Below are positions 15,454 through 23,960 of a stretch of 57,962 nucleotides of DNA, in pieces. The position numbers and the translations under genes are program-made. The first letter of the stretch is position 1; each line of letters begins with the position of its first letter. The notes beneath the pieces were generated by a model. That model ran no database searches, was not told the origin of the DNA, and saw nothing but the letters and a program-made list of their open reading frames with translations. Source of the DNA: Thermoleophilia bacterium (GTDB lineage Bacteria > Actinomycetota > Thermoleophilia > Gaiellales > JAICJC01); contig JAICJM010000003.1 of NCBI GenBank assembly GCA_025928435.1, forward strand, positions 1 to 57,962. Reading direction: 5' to 3'.

Positions 15454-16575
15454 ATGAAGATCACCGCGATCGAGCCGATCGTCCTCCGCCTCGACCAGAT
15501 CGACACCAGCCGCGCCGACGGCACGCAGGACGCCTTCGTCGTCCGGGTGCACACCGACGAGGGGCTCGTCGGCGTCGGCGAGGCGGACACCTCCCCCTAC
15601 GTCGCCCGCACGATCGTCGAGATGCCGTCCTCGCATGCAGTCGCTCGCGGCCTCGGCGAGCTCCTGATCGGACAGGACCCGCGCCGGGTCGGCGACCTGT
15701 GGGAGCGGATGTTCTGGGGCTCGTACCACTACGGCCGGGCGGGCGCCGCGCTGCACACGATGAGCGCCATCGACATCGCGCTCTGGGACATCGCCGGCCA
15801 GGACGCCGGCCTCCCCGTCGCCGAGCTGCTCGGCGGCCGCCGCCGCGACGCGATGCCGGTGTACGCGAGCGAGGTGATGCCCGACTCGCCCGAACGGGTG
15901 CGCGAGATCGCCGCCCGGGCCGTCACCGACGGCTACCGCGCCCTCAAGCTGGGGTGGGGCCCGCTCGGGGGGAGCATCGAGCGGGACGTCGAGCTGATCG
16001 CCGCCGCCCGCGACGAGCTCGGCCCCGACCGGACGCTCATGATCGACGGCGGGATGGGCTACACGGTCAAGCGCGCGGTGCAGCTCCTGCGCGAGCTCGA
16101 GCCCTACGACATCCACTGGCTCGAGGAGCCGCTGCTCGCGGACGACTACGACGGGTACAGGCGCCTGTCGGACGCCGCCGCGGTGCGGATCGCCGCCGGC
16201 GAGGCCGATTCGGGCGTCGGCGCGTACCGGGCTCTGGTCGAGCTCGGCCACGTCGACGTCCTCCAGCCCGACCTGGCGCGCTGCGGCGGATTCACGGTCG
16301 CGCGTCAGATCGCCGAGATGGCCGCCGGGAAGGGGGCCGAGGTGGTCCCGCACTGCTTCTCGACCGGGATCCTGGTCGCGGCGTCGCTGCACTACACGGC
16401 CGCGATGGCGGGGGCGACGTTCTCGGAGTTCTCGGTCGCGTCCTCGCCGCTCGTGAACGGGCTCCTGACGGCGGCGTTCGCGCTCGACGACGAGGGCCGC
16501 GTCCCCGTCCCCGACGGGCCCGGCCTCGGCATCGCGCTCAACGACGAGCTCGTCGAGCGGCTGCGCTCGAGCTGA
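15454..16575 (+). CDS. Enolase-superfamily sugar-acid dehydratase (mandelate racemase-like)
   Basis: A 373-residue protein. The N-terminal capping domain spans about residues 1-125. The barrel carries the metal ligands Asp (MIDGG), Glu (WLEEP) and Glu (AAGEAD), and a C-terminal general base His in VVPHCFSTG. The second-strand motif reads ALKLGWG: only one of the two lysines of the classical KxK remains, as in dehydratases acting on aldonic acids. It probably dehydrates a sugar acid to a 2-keto-3-deoxy acid. It is convergent with the importer operon, one base from the permease stop. Confidence 0.85.
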   Translation: MKITAIEPIVLRLDQIDTSRADGTQDAFVVRVHTDEGLVGVGEADTSPYVARTIVEMPSSHAVARGLGELLIGQDPRRVGDLWERMFWGSYHYGRAGAALHTMSAIDIALWDIAGQDAGLPVAELLGGRRRDAMPVYASEVMPDSPERVREIAARAVTDGYRALKLGWGPLGGSIERDVELIAAARDELGPDRTLMIDGGMGYTVKRAVQLLRELEPYDIHWLEEPLLADDYDGYRRLSDAAAVRIAAGEADSGVGAYRALVELGHVDVLQPDLARCGGFTVARQIAEMAAGKGAEVVPHCFSTGILVAASLHYTAAMAGATFSEFSVASSPLVNGLLTAAFALDDEGRVPVPDGPGLGIALNDELVERLRSS

Positions 16576-16576
16576 C

Positions 16577-17446
16577 CTACTTGCCGACGCCGGCGGTGAT
16601 CGCCCGCACCAGGTGGCGCTGGAACACGAGGTAGACGCCGATCACCGGGAGCGTGGCGATGCACAGGCCGGCCATGAGGCCGGTCGGGTCCTGGTCGAAG
16701 CGCCCCTGCAGCTGCTGGACAGCGACCGTCAGCGGCTTCGTGCTCGTCGACGTGAGGATGAAGAGGGCGAACATGAACTCGTTCCACGCCCACAGGAAGT
16801 TGAAGATCGCGAGCGTCGCCAGCGCCGGGCGGGCCAGGGGCACCATCACGAACGCGAACGTCTGGGGGACGTTGGCGCCGTCGATCCGCGCCGCCTCGAG
16901 CAGCTCGTCCGGCAGCGAGCTGAAGTAGGCGGTCATCAGGTACATGTTGAACGGGAGGTTGACGGCCGTGTAGACAAGCACGATCCCGAACTTCGAGTTC
17001 AGGAGGTTCGTGTGCAGCAGCGGCAGGCTCGACAGCTCGATGTAGACCGGCACGAGCAGCACGAGCGGCGGGACGACGATCCAGACGAGCAGGAACAGGA
17101 ACGCCCCCCGCCGCAGCCGCCAGCGGATCTTGGCGCAGGCGTATGCGGCCATCGTCGCGACGACGATCGAGAGGATCACCGTCCCCACCGAGATCTCGAC
17201 GGAGTTCACGAACGAGTCCCCGATGCTCGCGCCCTCCCAGGCCCGCCGGAACGCCCCCAGGCCGAGCGTCGTCGGCAGCCCGATCTGGGTGTCCGCCCAG
17301 TCCTGGTTGGTGCGGAACCCGTTCGAGAGCATGACGTAGAGCGGGAAGAACGCGGATGCGCTCAGGATGAGCATCCCCGCGACCAGGGGCCATCGCTGCG
17401 CCGCCCGCAGGCGCAGCGCGCGGCCGGTCGAGCCCGCCGCCGTCAT
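16577..17446 (-). CDS. ABC sugar importer permease (MalG type)
   Basis: A 289-residue protein starting MTAAGSTGRAL with an ATGA overlap with the upstream permease gene. It has six hydrophobic segments and the EAA loop (LLEAARIDGANVPQTFAFVM) that contacts the ATPase. Length and topology match MalG/UgpE-type carbohydrate permeases. It is the last gene of the binding protein, permease, permease run; no ATPase follows, so a shared MalK-type ATPase is needed, probably the one at 23950-25143. Confidence 0.92.
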   Translation of the reverse strand: MTAAGSTGRALRLRAAQRWPLVAGMLILSASAFFPLYVMLSNGFRTNQDWADTQIGLPTTLGLGAFRRAWEGASIGDSFVNSVEISVGTVILSIVVATMAAYACAKIRWRLRRGAFLFLLVWIVVPPLVLLVPVYIELSSLPLLHTNLLNSKFGIVLVYTAVNLPFNMYLMTAYFSSLPDELLEAARIDGANVPQTFAFVMVPLARPALATLAIFNFLWAWNEFMFALFILTSTSTKPLTVAVQQLQGRFDQDPTGLMAGLCIATLPVIGVYLVFQRHLVRAITAGVGK

Positions 17447-18396
17447 CCGCCCCGCCTCGCCAGGATGCGGATCTGGAAGGCGCCGATCGCGGCCGTGATC
17501 AGGAGCAGGAGCGTCGCCATGGCGCAGGCATAGCCGGCGTTGCCGTTCGTGAACCACTGGTAGTAGATCTGGAACTCGGCCACGTTCGTGTCGAACCCGG
17601 GGCCGCCGTTCGTGATCACGTAGATGTACGTGAACATGTAGGCGAACGCGGTCACGGTCGAGGTGACGAGCACGAGCTCCATGACCCGGCGCAGGTTCGG
17701 CGCGACGACGTAGAGCAGGATCCGCCACGGGCCCGCGCCGTCGATGCGGGCGGCCTCCTCGAGGGCCGGGTCGAGGGCCGCCATCCCGGCCAGGTAGATC
17801 AGCACGTTGTAACCGAAGTTCGCCCAGACGACGACGAGCAGGATCAGCGGGATCGACGTGTGCGCGGCCGCCAGCCAGTCGTGCTTCAGAGTCCCGAGGC
17901 CGACGGCGCCGAGGAGCGCGTTGAGCGCGCCGCCGACCTGGAACGTGCTGTAGGCGACGATGCCGACGACCACCGTCGCGATCGTCGCGGGGACGAAGAA
18001 CGTGGCCCGGAAGAACGCCCACCCCGGGATCCGGATGTGGATCAGGTAGGCGAGCACGAGCGGGACGGTGAGCTGGATCGGCACCGAGAGCGCGAAGAGG
18101 AAGTTGTTACGCAGCGCGAGCCGGAACACGTGGTCGTGCATCAGCACCCGGTAGTTGTGGAACCCGACCCACTCGGCGGGGCTGAGGCCGTTCCACCGCG
18201 TGAGGCCGTAGTAGACGACCGTCCCGAGCGGGTAGGCGATGAAGTAGACGACGAGCAGCACCGCGGGGGCCACGAACAGGACGCCCCAGAGGCGTTCCGA
18301 CCGGCCCAGGCGTGCCAGCGGGGCGCGGCGCCGGCGGACCGCCGGGCCGCGCCCCGTGGACCCCTCAGGGGTTGAGCTGTGCGCGCTCGCTGTCAA
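17443..18396 (-). CDS. ABC sugar importer permease (MalF type)
   Basis: A 317-residue protein. The only plausible start is TTG at 18396, which lies inside the end of the binding-protein gene; no other ATG, GTG or TTG precedes the first membrane helix. Six membrane segments begin at LWGVLFVAPAVLLVVYF, and the EAA loop is EEAARIDGAGPWRILLYVV. MalF/UgpA family. The 32-base overlap suggests strong translational coupling and fixed stoichiometry with the binding protein. Confidence 0.9.
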   Translation of the reverse strand: MTASAHSSTPEGSTGRGPAVRRRRAPLARLGRSERLWGVLFVAPAVLLVVYFIAYPLGTVVYYGLTRWNGLSPAEWVGFHNYRVLMHDHVFRLALRNNFLFALSVPIQLTVPLVLAYLIHIRIPGWAFFRATFFVPATIATVVVGIVAYSTFQVGGALNALLGAVGLGTLKHDWLAAAHTSIPLILLVVVWANFGYNVLIYLAGMAALDPALEEAARIDGAGPWRILLYVVAPNLRRVMELVLVTSTVTAFAYMFTYIYVITNGGPGFDTNVAEFQIYYQWFTNGNAGYACAMATLLLLITAAIGAFQIRILARRGG

Positions 18397-19708
18397 CGTT
18401 CGCCATGGCCTTCGCCGGCGTCTCGGACCCCGAGAACGCCGCCTGCAGCTGCTTGTAGTAATACAGCGCCAGGTTGACGGGGATCACGCTGTCGACCAGC
18501 GGGATGCCGGGATTCTGGCCTAGCTTGGCGAAGAACTTCACGAACGGATCCTTGATGGTCGCCTGGGCGGCGATGTTCGCCGGCGGCGTGCCCACCATCG
18601 TCGCGAGGTCGGCCCCGGCGGTCTCGTCGGTCGCGAGCTTGATGTACGCGAAGGCGAGGTCGGGGTTCTTGGCGTCCTTGGGGATGACCCAGTTGTGGAA
18701 GGAGTTGCCCGCGGCACGTCCGGCCAGCGGGCCGTCGCCGGCGGTCGGGATCTCGGTGACGCCGAGGTTCTTCCCGAGCGCCTTCTCGAACTGGGTGATG
18801 ACGAAGGGGTACATCTGCACCATCGCGGCCTTGCCCGACGTGAAGTAGTCGTTCGCGCTCGCGTTCTCCCGCGTGCTCACGTCCGGGTTCACGCACCCTT
18901 GCGTGTGCAGCTGGGTCAGCGTCTGCAGCGGGTCGACGACCTTCGGGTCGGTGTACTTCATGCTGCCGTCGTTCAGGCGGCCGACGTCGCCCGTGTCGAA
19001 GTACGACGCGTACATGTAGGTGACCCAGTTGTCCGTCGAGTAGCCGTCGCGGTCGCCGTATGCGACCGGGAGGATGTCGTGCGCCTTGAGCGCGGTGCAG
19101 GCGGAGAGCAGATCGTCGAAGGTCTTTGGCGGCTGGACGCCCGCCTTCTTCAGGAGCGACTTGTTGTAGAAGAGGGCGTACGAGCCGAAGTCGATCGGCA
19201 CGCCGTAGATCTGGCCCTTGCCGTCCTTGCAGTTCAGGTCGGCGCAGGAGAGATCCCAGTTCGAGATCGAATCGTACATCCCGGACGACTTGTCGATGTA
19301 CGAGTTGAGCTGGAGCAGCGAGGGGATGTACGGGGTGGTGTAGCCGCCCGAGTAGATGAGCATCAGGTCGGGGACCTGGTGGGCGGTGAACGCCGCCTGC
19401 AGCTTGGCCGAGAACTGGTCGTTGTTCGCGGGCAACAGGGTGATGTTGACCTTGGAGCCGGGGTAGGCCGCCTCGAACCGCTTGGTCTGGGCGTCAATCC
19501 AGTTCCGGTAGGGGGTGCCCGGCGTCGCGGTCGCGAAGAGCCCGGCGAGCCAGATGTTGAGCGTCCCGGCCTTCGGTGTCCCTCTCGATGAGGACCCGCC
19601 ACCGCCGCTGTCCCCTCCTCCCCCACCGCAGCCCGTCGCCGCGACGGCGACGACCAGCGCGAGCAGCACGGCGACGAACGGCCGGATGAACCTGGATCGT
19701 GCGATCAT
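18365..19708 (-). CDS. ABC carbohydrate-binding lipoprotein
   Basis: A 447-residue extracellular solute-binding protein of family 1. The signal peptide ends in a lipobox (VAATGC) with Cys27 as lipidation site, followed by a Gly/Ser linker. Family features include LNIWLAG at the mature N-terminus, PDLMLIYSGGYTTPYIPSL, YALFYNKSLLKKAG and the SGKAAMVQMYPF block. GGGAG on the minus strand precedes the ATG. Substrate is probably a mono- or oligosaccharide. A promoter and a LacI-type operator sit just upstream. Confidence 0.92.
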   Translation of the reverse strand: MIARSRFIRPFVAVLLALVVAVAATGCGGGGGDSGGGGSSSRGTPKAGTLNIWLAGLFATATPGTPYRNWIDAQTKRFEAAYPGSKVNITLLPANNDQFSAKLQAAFTAHQVPDLMLIYSGGYTTPYIPSLLQLNSYIDKSSGMYDSISNWDLSCADLNCKDGKGQIYGVPIDFGSYALFYNKSLLKKAGVQPPKTFDDLLSACTALKAHDILPVAYGDRDGYSTDNWVTYMYASYFDTGDVGRLNDGSMKYTDPKVVDPLQTLTQLHTQGCVNPDVSTRENASANDYFTSGKAAMVQMYPFVITQFEKALGKNLGVTEIPTAGDGPLAGRAAGNSFHNWVIPKDAKNPDLAFAYIKLATDETAGADLATMVGTPPANIAAQATIKDPFVKFFAKLGQNPGIPLVDSVIPVNLALYYYKQLQAAFSGSETPAKAMANVDSERAQLNP

Positions 19709-19721
19709 GGGCGGTCTCCCT

Positions 19722-19739
19722 TGGTCAAACGATTGCGCG
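19722..19739. promoter_or_regulatory. LacI-type operator, half-conserved
   Basis: TGGTCAAAC at 19722-19730 is followed by GATTGCGCG. The left arm matches an arm of the operator at 22841-22858 completely; the right arm matches at about half its positions. It lies directly downstream of the -10 box of the binding-protein promoter, where repressor binding would block transcription. Confidence 0.55.
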
Positions 19740-19768
19740 ACTATACCGAGGGCGGCGGGCGGGTTCAA
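19740..19768 (-). promoter_or_regulatory. Sigma70-type promoter for the ABC importer genes
   Basis: On the minus strand TTGAAC (19768-19763) and TATAGT (19745-19740) are separated by exactly 17 bases. The -35 box overlaps the last codons of the lyase gene, so the importer genes can be transcribed independently of it. Confidence 0.6.
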
Positions 19769-21120
19769 GACCCCTCCGAGGCGCCTCCGCCGGGGGCGTC
19801 CGCCGCGATCTGCGGGGCGAGGCCGAGGTACGCCTGCGGGTCGAGCAGGTCCGCCAGCTCCTCCTCGTCCAGGTGCCGGCTCACGACCGGGTCGGCTGCC
19901 AGGCTGACCGCGAACGGTTCGCCCTCGACCAGCGCCCGCGCCGCGGCCGCCGCGACCGCCTGGTGGGCGGGCTCGTGCCCGATCGCCGCAGCCAGGCGCA
20001 TCATCACGGCCTCCGCCATGATCGCGCCGTCGGTGAGGTTCACGTTGGCACGCATCCGCTCGGCGTCCACCTCGAGCCCTGCGAGCACCCACGCGAGCTT
20101 GGCGGCGATGCCGCCGGCGAGGATGAACGCCTGCGGCAGCGCGACCCACTCCGCCGCCCACAGGCCCATGTCGCGCTCGCCGGCGTGGCCGCCCGAGGTC
20201 GCGATCACCGCGACGCTCCCGTGCAGAAGCCGCGCGCTCGCGATCAGGTACTCGCTCGTCATCGGGTTGCGCTTCTGGGGCATGGTCGACGACCCCACGT
20301 GGCCGGGCGTGGCCGGCTCGCGTGCCTCGCCCACCTCGACTGCCTGCAGCCGCACCACCTCGCCCGCAATCCGCTCGCCCACCGCGCCGAGCTGGTCGAG
20401 CGCGTGAGCCACGTCGCGGACGCGGTCGCGTGCGACGTGCCACGGCACGGGGGCCTCCGGCAGGCCCAGGATCGCGGCGTAGCGGCGGCGGACGTCGCCG
20501 GCGCGGTCGCCCAGGGTCGCCAGCGTCCCCGCGGCGCCGCCGAGCTGGGCGCACATGCCCCGCTCGGCCACCGCCAGCCGCTCGCGGGCGCGCACGAGCT
20601 CGTCCGCCCACGAGGCCGCCTTCAGCCCGAAGGTGATCGGAACGGCGTGCTGGCCGTGCGTGCGCCCCGCCATGACGTCGCCGGCGTGGTCACGGGCGAG
20701 CCGGGCCGCAGCCGCGACGGCCGCGTCCAGGTCGCGCCGGATCGGCTCGAGCGCCCGCCGGCTGCGGAGCGCCGTCCCGGTGTCGACGATGTCCTGCGTG
20801 GTCGCGCCCCAGTGCACGTATGCGCCGGCGTCGCCGCACCGCTCGACGAGCGCGCGGATGAGGGGGACGAGCGGATGCTGCGAGTCGGCGACGCCAGCGC
20901 GAAGCGCGTCGAGGTCGAAGTTGGCGGCGTCCGCTTCGGCGGCGATCCGCTCGGCCGCCGCCGTCGGGATCACCCCGGACTCGCCCTCCGCCTGCGCCAG
21001 CACCCGCTCGGCATCGAGCCAGCTCTGGACGAGCGCCACCGAGTCGAAGGCCCGCCGCACCTCGTCGGTGCCGAACAGGTCGCCGAGCACTGTGCAGTCG
21101 AGCGTCGTCGGCGCGATCAC
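19765..21120 (-). CDS. Fumarase/aspartase-superfamily lyase (adenylosuccinate lyase or carboxymuconate cycloisomerase-like)
   Basis: A 451-residue protein with GTG start overlapping the stop of the upstream gene (GTGA). It has the superfamily blocks: TTQDIVDT, the TAGRTHGQHAVP-like MAGRTHGQHAVPITFG, and the signature GSSTMPQKRNP carrying the catalytic Ser loop. Most like the adenylosuccinate lyase / 3-carboxy-cis,cis-muconate cycloisomerase branch. Setting in a sugar-import operon argues against purine synthesis and for a catabolic lyase or cycloisomerase. Substrate unknown. Confidence 0.85.
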   Translation of the reverse strand: MIAPTTLDCTVLGDLFGTDEVRRAFDSVALVQSWLDAERVLAQAEGESGVIPTAAAERIAAEADAANFDLDALRAGVADSQHPLVPLIRALVERCGDAGAYVHWGATTQDIVDTGTALRSRRALEPIRRDLDAAVAAAARLARDHAGDVMAGRTHGQHAVPITFGLKAASWADELVRARERLAVAERGMCAQLGGAAGTLATLGDRAGDVRRRYAAILGLPEAPVPWHVARDRVRDVAHALDQLGAVGERIAGEVVRLQAVEVGEAREPATPGHVGSSTMPQKRNPMTSEYLIASARLLHGSVAVIATSGGHAGERDMGLWAAEWVALPQAFILAGGIAAKLAWVLAGLEVDAERMRANVNLTDGAIMAEAVMMRLAAAIGHEPAHQAVAAAAARALVEGEPFAVSLAADPVVSRHLDEEELADLLDPQAYLGLAPQIAADAPGGGASEGS

Positions 21121-22073
21121 GCCGTCACCACTCCAGTTGCGTCGACGCCGGCCACCGGCCCCTGCGCGGCGAACGGGCGAGCGACGATCCACGGCCGGGC
21201 CTCGTCCCCCGCCGCCAGCCGGCGCGCGAGGCCGCCCGCGTCCGCGGTCGCGACGCCGAGCGAGTGCGGCACGGTCGCCGGCTCGATCGCGAGCACCTCG
21301 GTCGCGTTGCGCCAGGGACCGCCGGAGATCCGGTTCTCGTGCCACACCCAGCAGTGCCGGAACCAGTCCGCGTCCCACGCGAACGCGAGCCCCTGCCCGC
21401 GGGCCGGGTTGCGAACCGCCGCCCATCCGGCCTCGATGTCCGCGACGACGAAGAAGCGGCTGCGGGGCTCGGCGATCGCCCAGGCGCCGGCACGCTCGAG
21501 CGAGCCGTTCAGGAGGCGCACGTCGGGCCAGCGGCCGGCATCGGCGGGCGGCGACGGCGGGCCGTCGGTCTCGCTGAGCTCGTAGGCGCGCCCGCCCGGG
21601 AGGTCGATCGCGACGTCCGGCTCGAGCAGCTCGTGCCCCACGGTCAGGTGCTCCAGCGCGACGAGCGCCGAGTCGCGGGCAGCCCGAATCCGGTAGCGGA
21701 CGGCCGCGGCGCCGTCCTCGAGAGCGATGTGTTTGGAGACCTCGAGGCCGTGCCCGGTCCAGGTCAGCGTGGCCGTGCTCGGCCCCGCGTCGTCCACGCT
21801 CCACGGGTCGTTGGACGCCCGGCCGTGGAACCCGTGCCGCTCTCCGTGGAACTCGCACGGGTTGCCCGCGTTGGGCAGCACCGTCTGCCAGCCGCCGCGG
21901 TAGCTTGCGGTCCACCGCTCCTCGTCGAGGGCGCCCCCGGCGGGCGGCAACGACCCGAACGGCGGGCGTCCCAGCAGTTGGCGGCCCGTCGCCAGGTCGA
22001 CCAGGTCGACGATCTCCCCGCCGTGGCCGGGGTCGACGCGGAGGAGCAGGTCGGAGTCGGCGAGGACGATCAC
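21117..22073 (-). CDS. Aldose-epimerase-like/DUF4432-type protein
   Basis: A 318-residue galactose-mutarotase-fold protein with GTG start overlapping the SDR stop. Visible features are an N-terminal PGHGGEIVDLVDL strand, the YRGGWQTVLPNAGNPCEFHG block with likely catalytic or binding His residues, and a C-terminal HENRISGGPWRNATEVLAIEP segment. The family binds sugars in the anomeric centre. A relative with the same GGWQ-LFPNA-DPC pattern lies at 39421-40425 in the other half of the island. Likely sugar mutarotation or sugar binding; exact role unknown. Confidence 0.75.
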   Translation of the reverse strand: MIVLADSDLLLRVDPGHGGEIVDLVDLATGRQLLGRPPFGSLPPAGGALDEERWTASYRGGWQTVLPNAGNPCEFHGERHGFHGRASNDPWSVDDAGPSTATLTWTGHGLEVSKHIALEDGAAAVRYRIRAARDSALVALEHLTVGHELLEPDVAIDLPGGRAYELSETDGPPSPPADAGRWPDVRLLNGSLERAGAWAIAEPRSRFFVVADIEAGWAAVRNPARGQGLAFAWDADWFRHCWVWHENRISGGPWRNATEVLAIEPATVPHSLGVATADAGGLARRLAAGDEARPWIVARPFAAQGPVAGVDATGVVTA

Positions 22074-22819
22074 GCCAGGAACCCGCCGTCCACGGAGACG
22101 GTCGAGCCGGTCGTGAACGCGGACGCGTCCGAGGCCAGCCACACGGCGGCCTCGGCGACCTCCGCCACCGTCCCCATCCTGCCCATCGGGTGCATCCCGA
22201 CCAGCATCTCGCGGTCGGCCGGATCGGTGACCGTGTCGGTCAGCCCGCCGTCGATCACCCCGGGGGCGAGGCAGTTGGCGCGGACGCCCTTGTCCGCATA
22301 CTCGAGCGCGATCGTGCGGGTGAGCAGGGTGACGCCGGCCTTCGACGCGTTGTAGGCGGCGTCCTCGGCCCACGCCTTGAGGCCGGCGACGGACGTGATG
22401 GTGACGATCGCCCCGCCGCCGGCCGCGACCATCAGCGGCAGGGCGGCGCGGCATGCGTAGTACGTCCCGGAGAGGTTGGTGGCGATGGTCTCGTCCCAGA
22501 TCCCGAGCTCCATGTCGCCCGCCGGCGCCCAGCCGGTGTCGATGGCAGCGCCGGTGACCAGCACGTCGAGCCCGCCCATCTCGGCATGGGCCGCCGCGAT
22601 CCCGTCCGCAACCGCTGCCGCGTCGCGGACGTCGAGGGGGAAGGCGAGCGCCCGACCGGGTCCGGGTGCGCGATCGGCGACCGCCTGCAGCCGCTCCTGG
22701 TTACGGCCGGCGAGCGCGACCGTCGCGCCCTCGCCCGTGAACGCCTCCGCGATCGCGCCCCCGAGGCCGCCGCCCGCCCCGGTGACGAATGCCCGCTTGC
22801 CCGCCAACCGCTCCGCCAT
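22070..22819 (-). CDS. SDR-family NAD(P) oxidoreductase
   Basis: A 249-residue classical short-chain dehydrogenase: TGAGGGLGGAIA cofactor loop, NAG-equivalent VTGAAID, catalytic Ser in TSVAG and YNASK, and C-terminal STVSVDGG. First gene of the minus-strand operon continuing into the epimerase-like, lyase and importer genes. A promoter and a near-perfect palindromic operator lie immediately upstream. Confidence 0.9.
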   Translation of the reverse strand: MAERLAGKRAFVTGAGGGLGGAIAEAFTGEGATVALAGRNQERLQAVADRAPGPGRALAFPLDVRDAAAVADGIAAAHAEMGGLDVLVTGAAIDTGWAPAGDMELGIWDETIATNLSGTYYACRAALPLMVAAGGGAIVTITSVAGLKAWAEDAAYNASKAGVTLLTRTIALEYADKGVRANCLAPGVIDGGLTDTVTDPADREMLVGMHPMGRMGTVAEVAEAAVWLASDASAFTTGSTVSVDGGFLA

Positions 22820-22840
22820 AGAGCCACCCCGCCGAATCGT

Positions 22841-22858
22841 TGGTCACACGTTTGACCA
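22841..22858. promoter_or_regulatory. LacI-type operator palindrome
   Basis: TGGTCACACGTTTGACCA is an 18-base palindrome with one mismatched pair and the central CG step typical of LacI-family sites. It lies between the divergent SDR and lacI-family genes, directly downstream of the SDR -10 box. The LacI-type protein encoded next to it is the natural ligand. Confidence 0.7.
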
Positions 22859-22887
22859 TCCTATTCACGAGGATCGCACACCGTCAA
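22858..22887 (-). promoter_or_regulatory. Promoter of the SDR/epimerase/lyase operon
   Basis: On the minus strand TTGACG (22887-22882) and TAGGAT (22863-22858) are 18 bases apart; the operator begins at the end of the -10 box. The arrangement repeats that at 19722-19768. Confidence 0.5.
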
Positions 22888-22889
22888 GC

Positions 22890-22917
22890 TTGCCGGAGAG
22901 CATCGCCCGCATAGGAT
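22890..22917 (+). promoter_or_regulatory. Candidate promoter of the lacI-family gene
   Basis: TTGCCG (22890-22895) and TAGGAT (22912-22917) are separated by 16 bases. The -10 box ends eight bases before the ATG at 22926, so the transcript could be leaderless. Confidence 0.35.
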
Positions 22918-22925
22918 CCGCGCCC

Positions 22926-23960
22926 ATGGACTCCGGCCAACGCCGCGAGGGCCCGCCGGGCTCGAGGGTGCGCATGCAGGACGTGGCCGCGGCCGCGCGC
23001 GTCGACACGTCGGTCGTGTCGCGCGTGCTGAGCGGCGACTCGACGCTGAACGTGCGCCCGGAGACGCGCCGGCGTGTGCTCGACGCCGTGCGCGAGCTCG
23101 GGTACCGCCCGAACGCGACGGCCCGCGCACTCAAGACGGCCCGCACGATGGCCATCGGCATGCTGCTCCCCGACCTCACCAACCCGGTCTACGCCGAGAT
23201 CGCCCGCGGCGCGGAGGAGCGCGCGAGCGCCGCGGGCTACGTGCTCCTGATGGCGACGGGCGCCGCCGCGACCCGCCGGGCGATCCTCGAGGACCGCGTG
23301 GACGGCCTGCTCTACGCCATCGCCACCACCGAGAACCTCGCGGACGTCCGGCCGGTGGCGACCCTCCCCAGCCTGCTCGTCAACCGTCGCGAGCCGGATG
23401 CCGGCCCGAGCGTGGTCGTCGACGACGAGGCCGGCGTCGCCACGGCCGTGCGCCACCTGATCGACCTGGGCCACACCCGGATCGCCCACATCGGCGGGCC
23501 GCGGGCGGTCGACACCGCCCGGCGCCGCCTCAGCGGCTACCTCGGCGTCATGCGCGAGCGGGGTCTGCCGACGCCGCCCGAGCTGGTCGTCGAGGCGAGG
23601 TTCGACGAGCTCGGCGGGGCCACCGCCGCCTCGCGGCTGCTACGGCTGCGGCCGCGGCCGACCGCGATCGTGGTCGGCAACATCACCGCGGCGATCGGCG
23701 CGCTGGCGGCGGTGCGCGACGCGGGCCTCGACGTGCCGGCGGACATCTCGGTGATCGGGTTCCACGACGTGCCGCTCGCGCCCTACCTGAGCCCTCCACT
23801 GACGACGGTACGCATGCCGCTCGCCGAGCTGGGCAGTCAGGCGGTCGACCGCCTGCTCGCGATGATCGACGGCCAGGACGTCGACGACGTCGTCGTGGCC
23901 GCGAGGCCCGAGCTCGTCCTGCGCGGCTCCTGCGCCGCGCCGCCCGCCGTCAGGTCGTAG
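22926..23960 (+). CDS. LacI-family transcriptional regulator
   Basis: A 344-residue regulator. An N-terminal extension of about 16 residues precedes the helix-turn-helix (MQDVAAAARVDTSVVSRVLS) and hinge helix (RPNATARALKTARTMAIGML). The periplasmic-binding-like core follows, with typical VDGLL, GHTRIAHIGG, VIGFHDVPLAPYLSPPLTTV blocks. The ATG at 22926 is the only sensible start after the operator region. Likely repressor of the divergent operon and of the importer promoter at 19740-19768, with a sugar as inducer. Its end overlaps the convergent ATPase gene by 11 bases. Confidence 0.92.
   Translation: MDSGQRREGPPGSRVRMQDVAAAARVDTSVVSRVLSGDSTLNVRPETRRRVLDAVRELGYRPNATARALKTARTMAIGMLLPDLTNPVYAEIARGAEERASAAGYVLLMATGAAATRRAILEDRVDGLLYAIATTENLADVRPVATLPSLLVNRREPDAGPSVVVDDEAGVATAVRHLIDLGHTRIAHIGGPRAVDTARRRLSGYLGVMRERGLPTPPELVVEARFDELGGATAASRLLRLRPRPTAIVVGNITAAIGALAAVRDAGLDVPADISVIGFHDVPLAPYLSPPLTTVRMPLAELGSQAVDRLLAMIDGQDVDDVVVAARPELVLRGSCAAPPAVRS

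Noticed and set aside
21117..22454. Longer N-terminal form of the epimerase-like protein
   Set aside because: The extension is Arg/His-rich antisense of the SDR gene; GTG 22073 overlapping the SDR stop gives the expected N-terminus.
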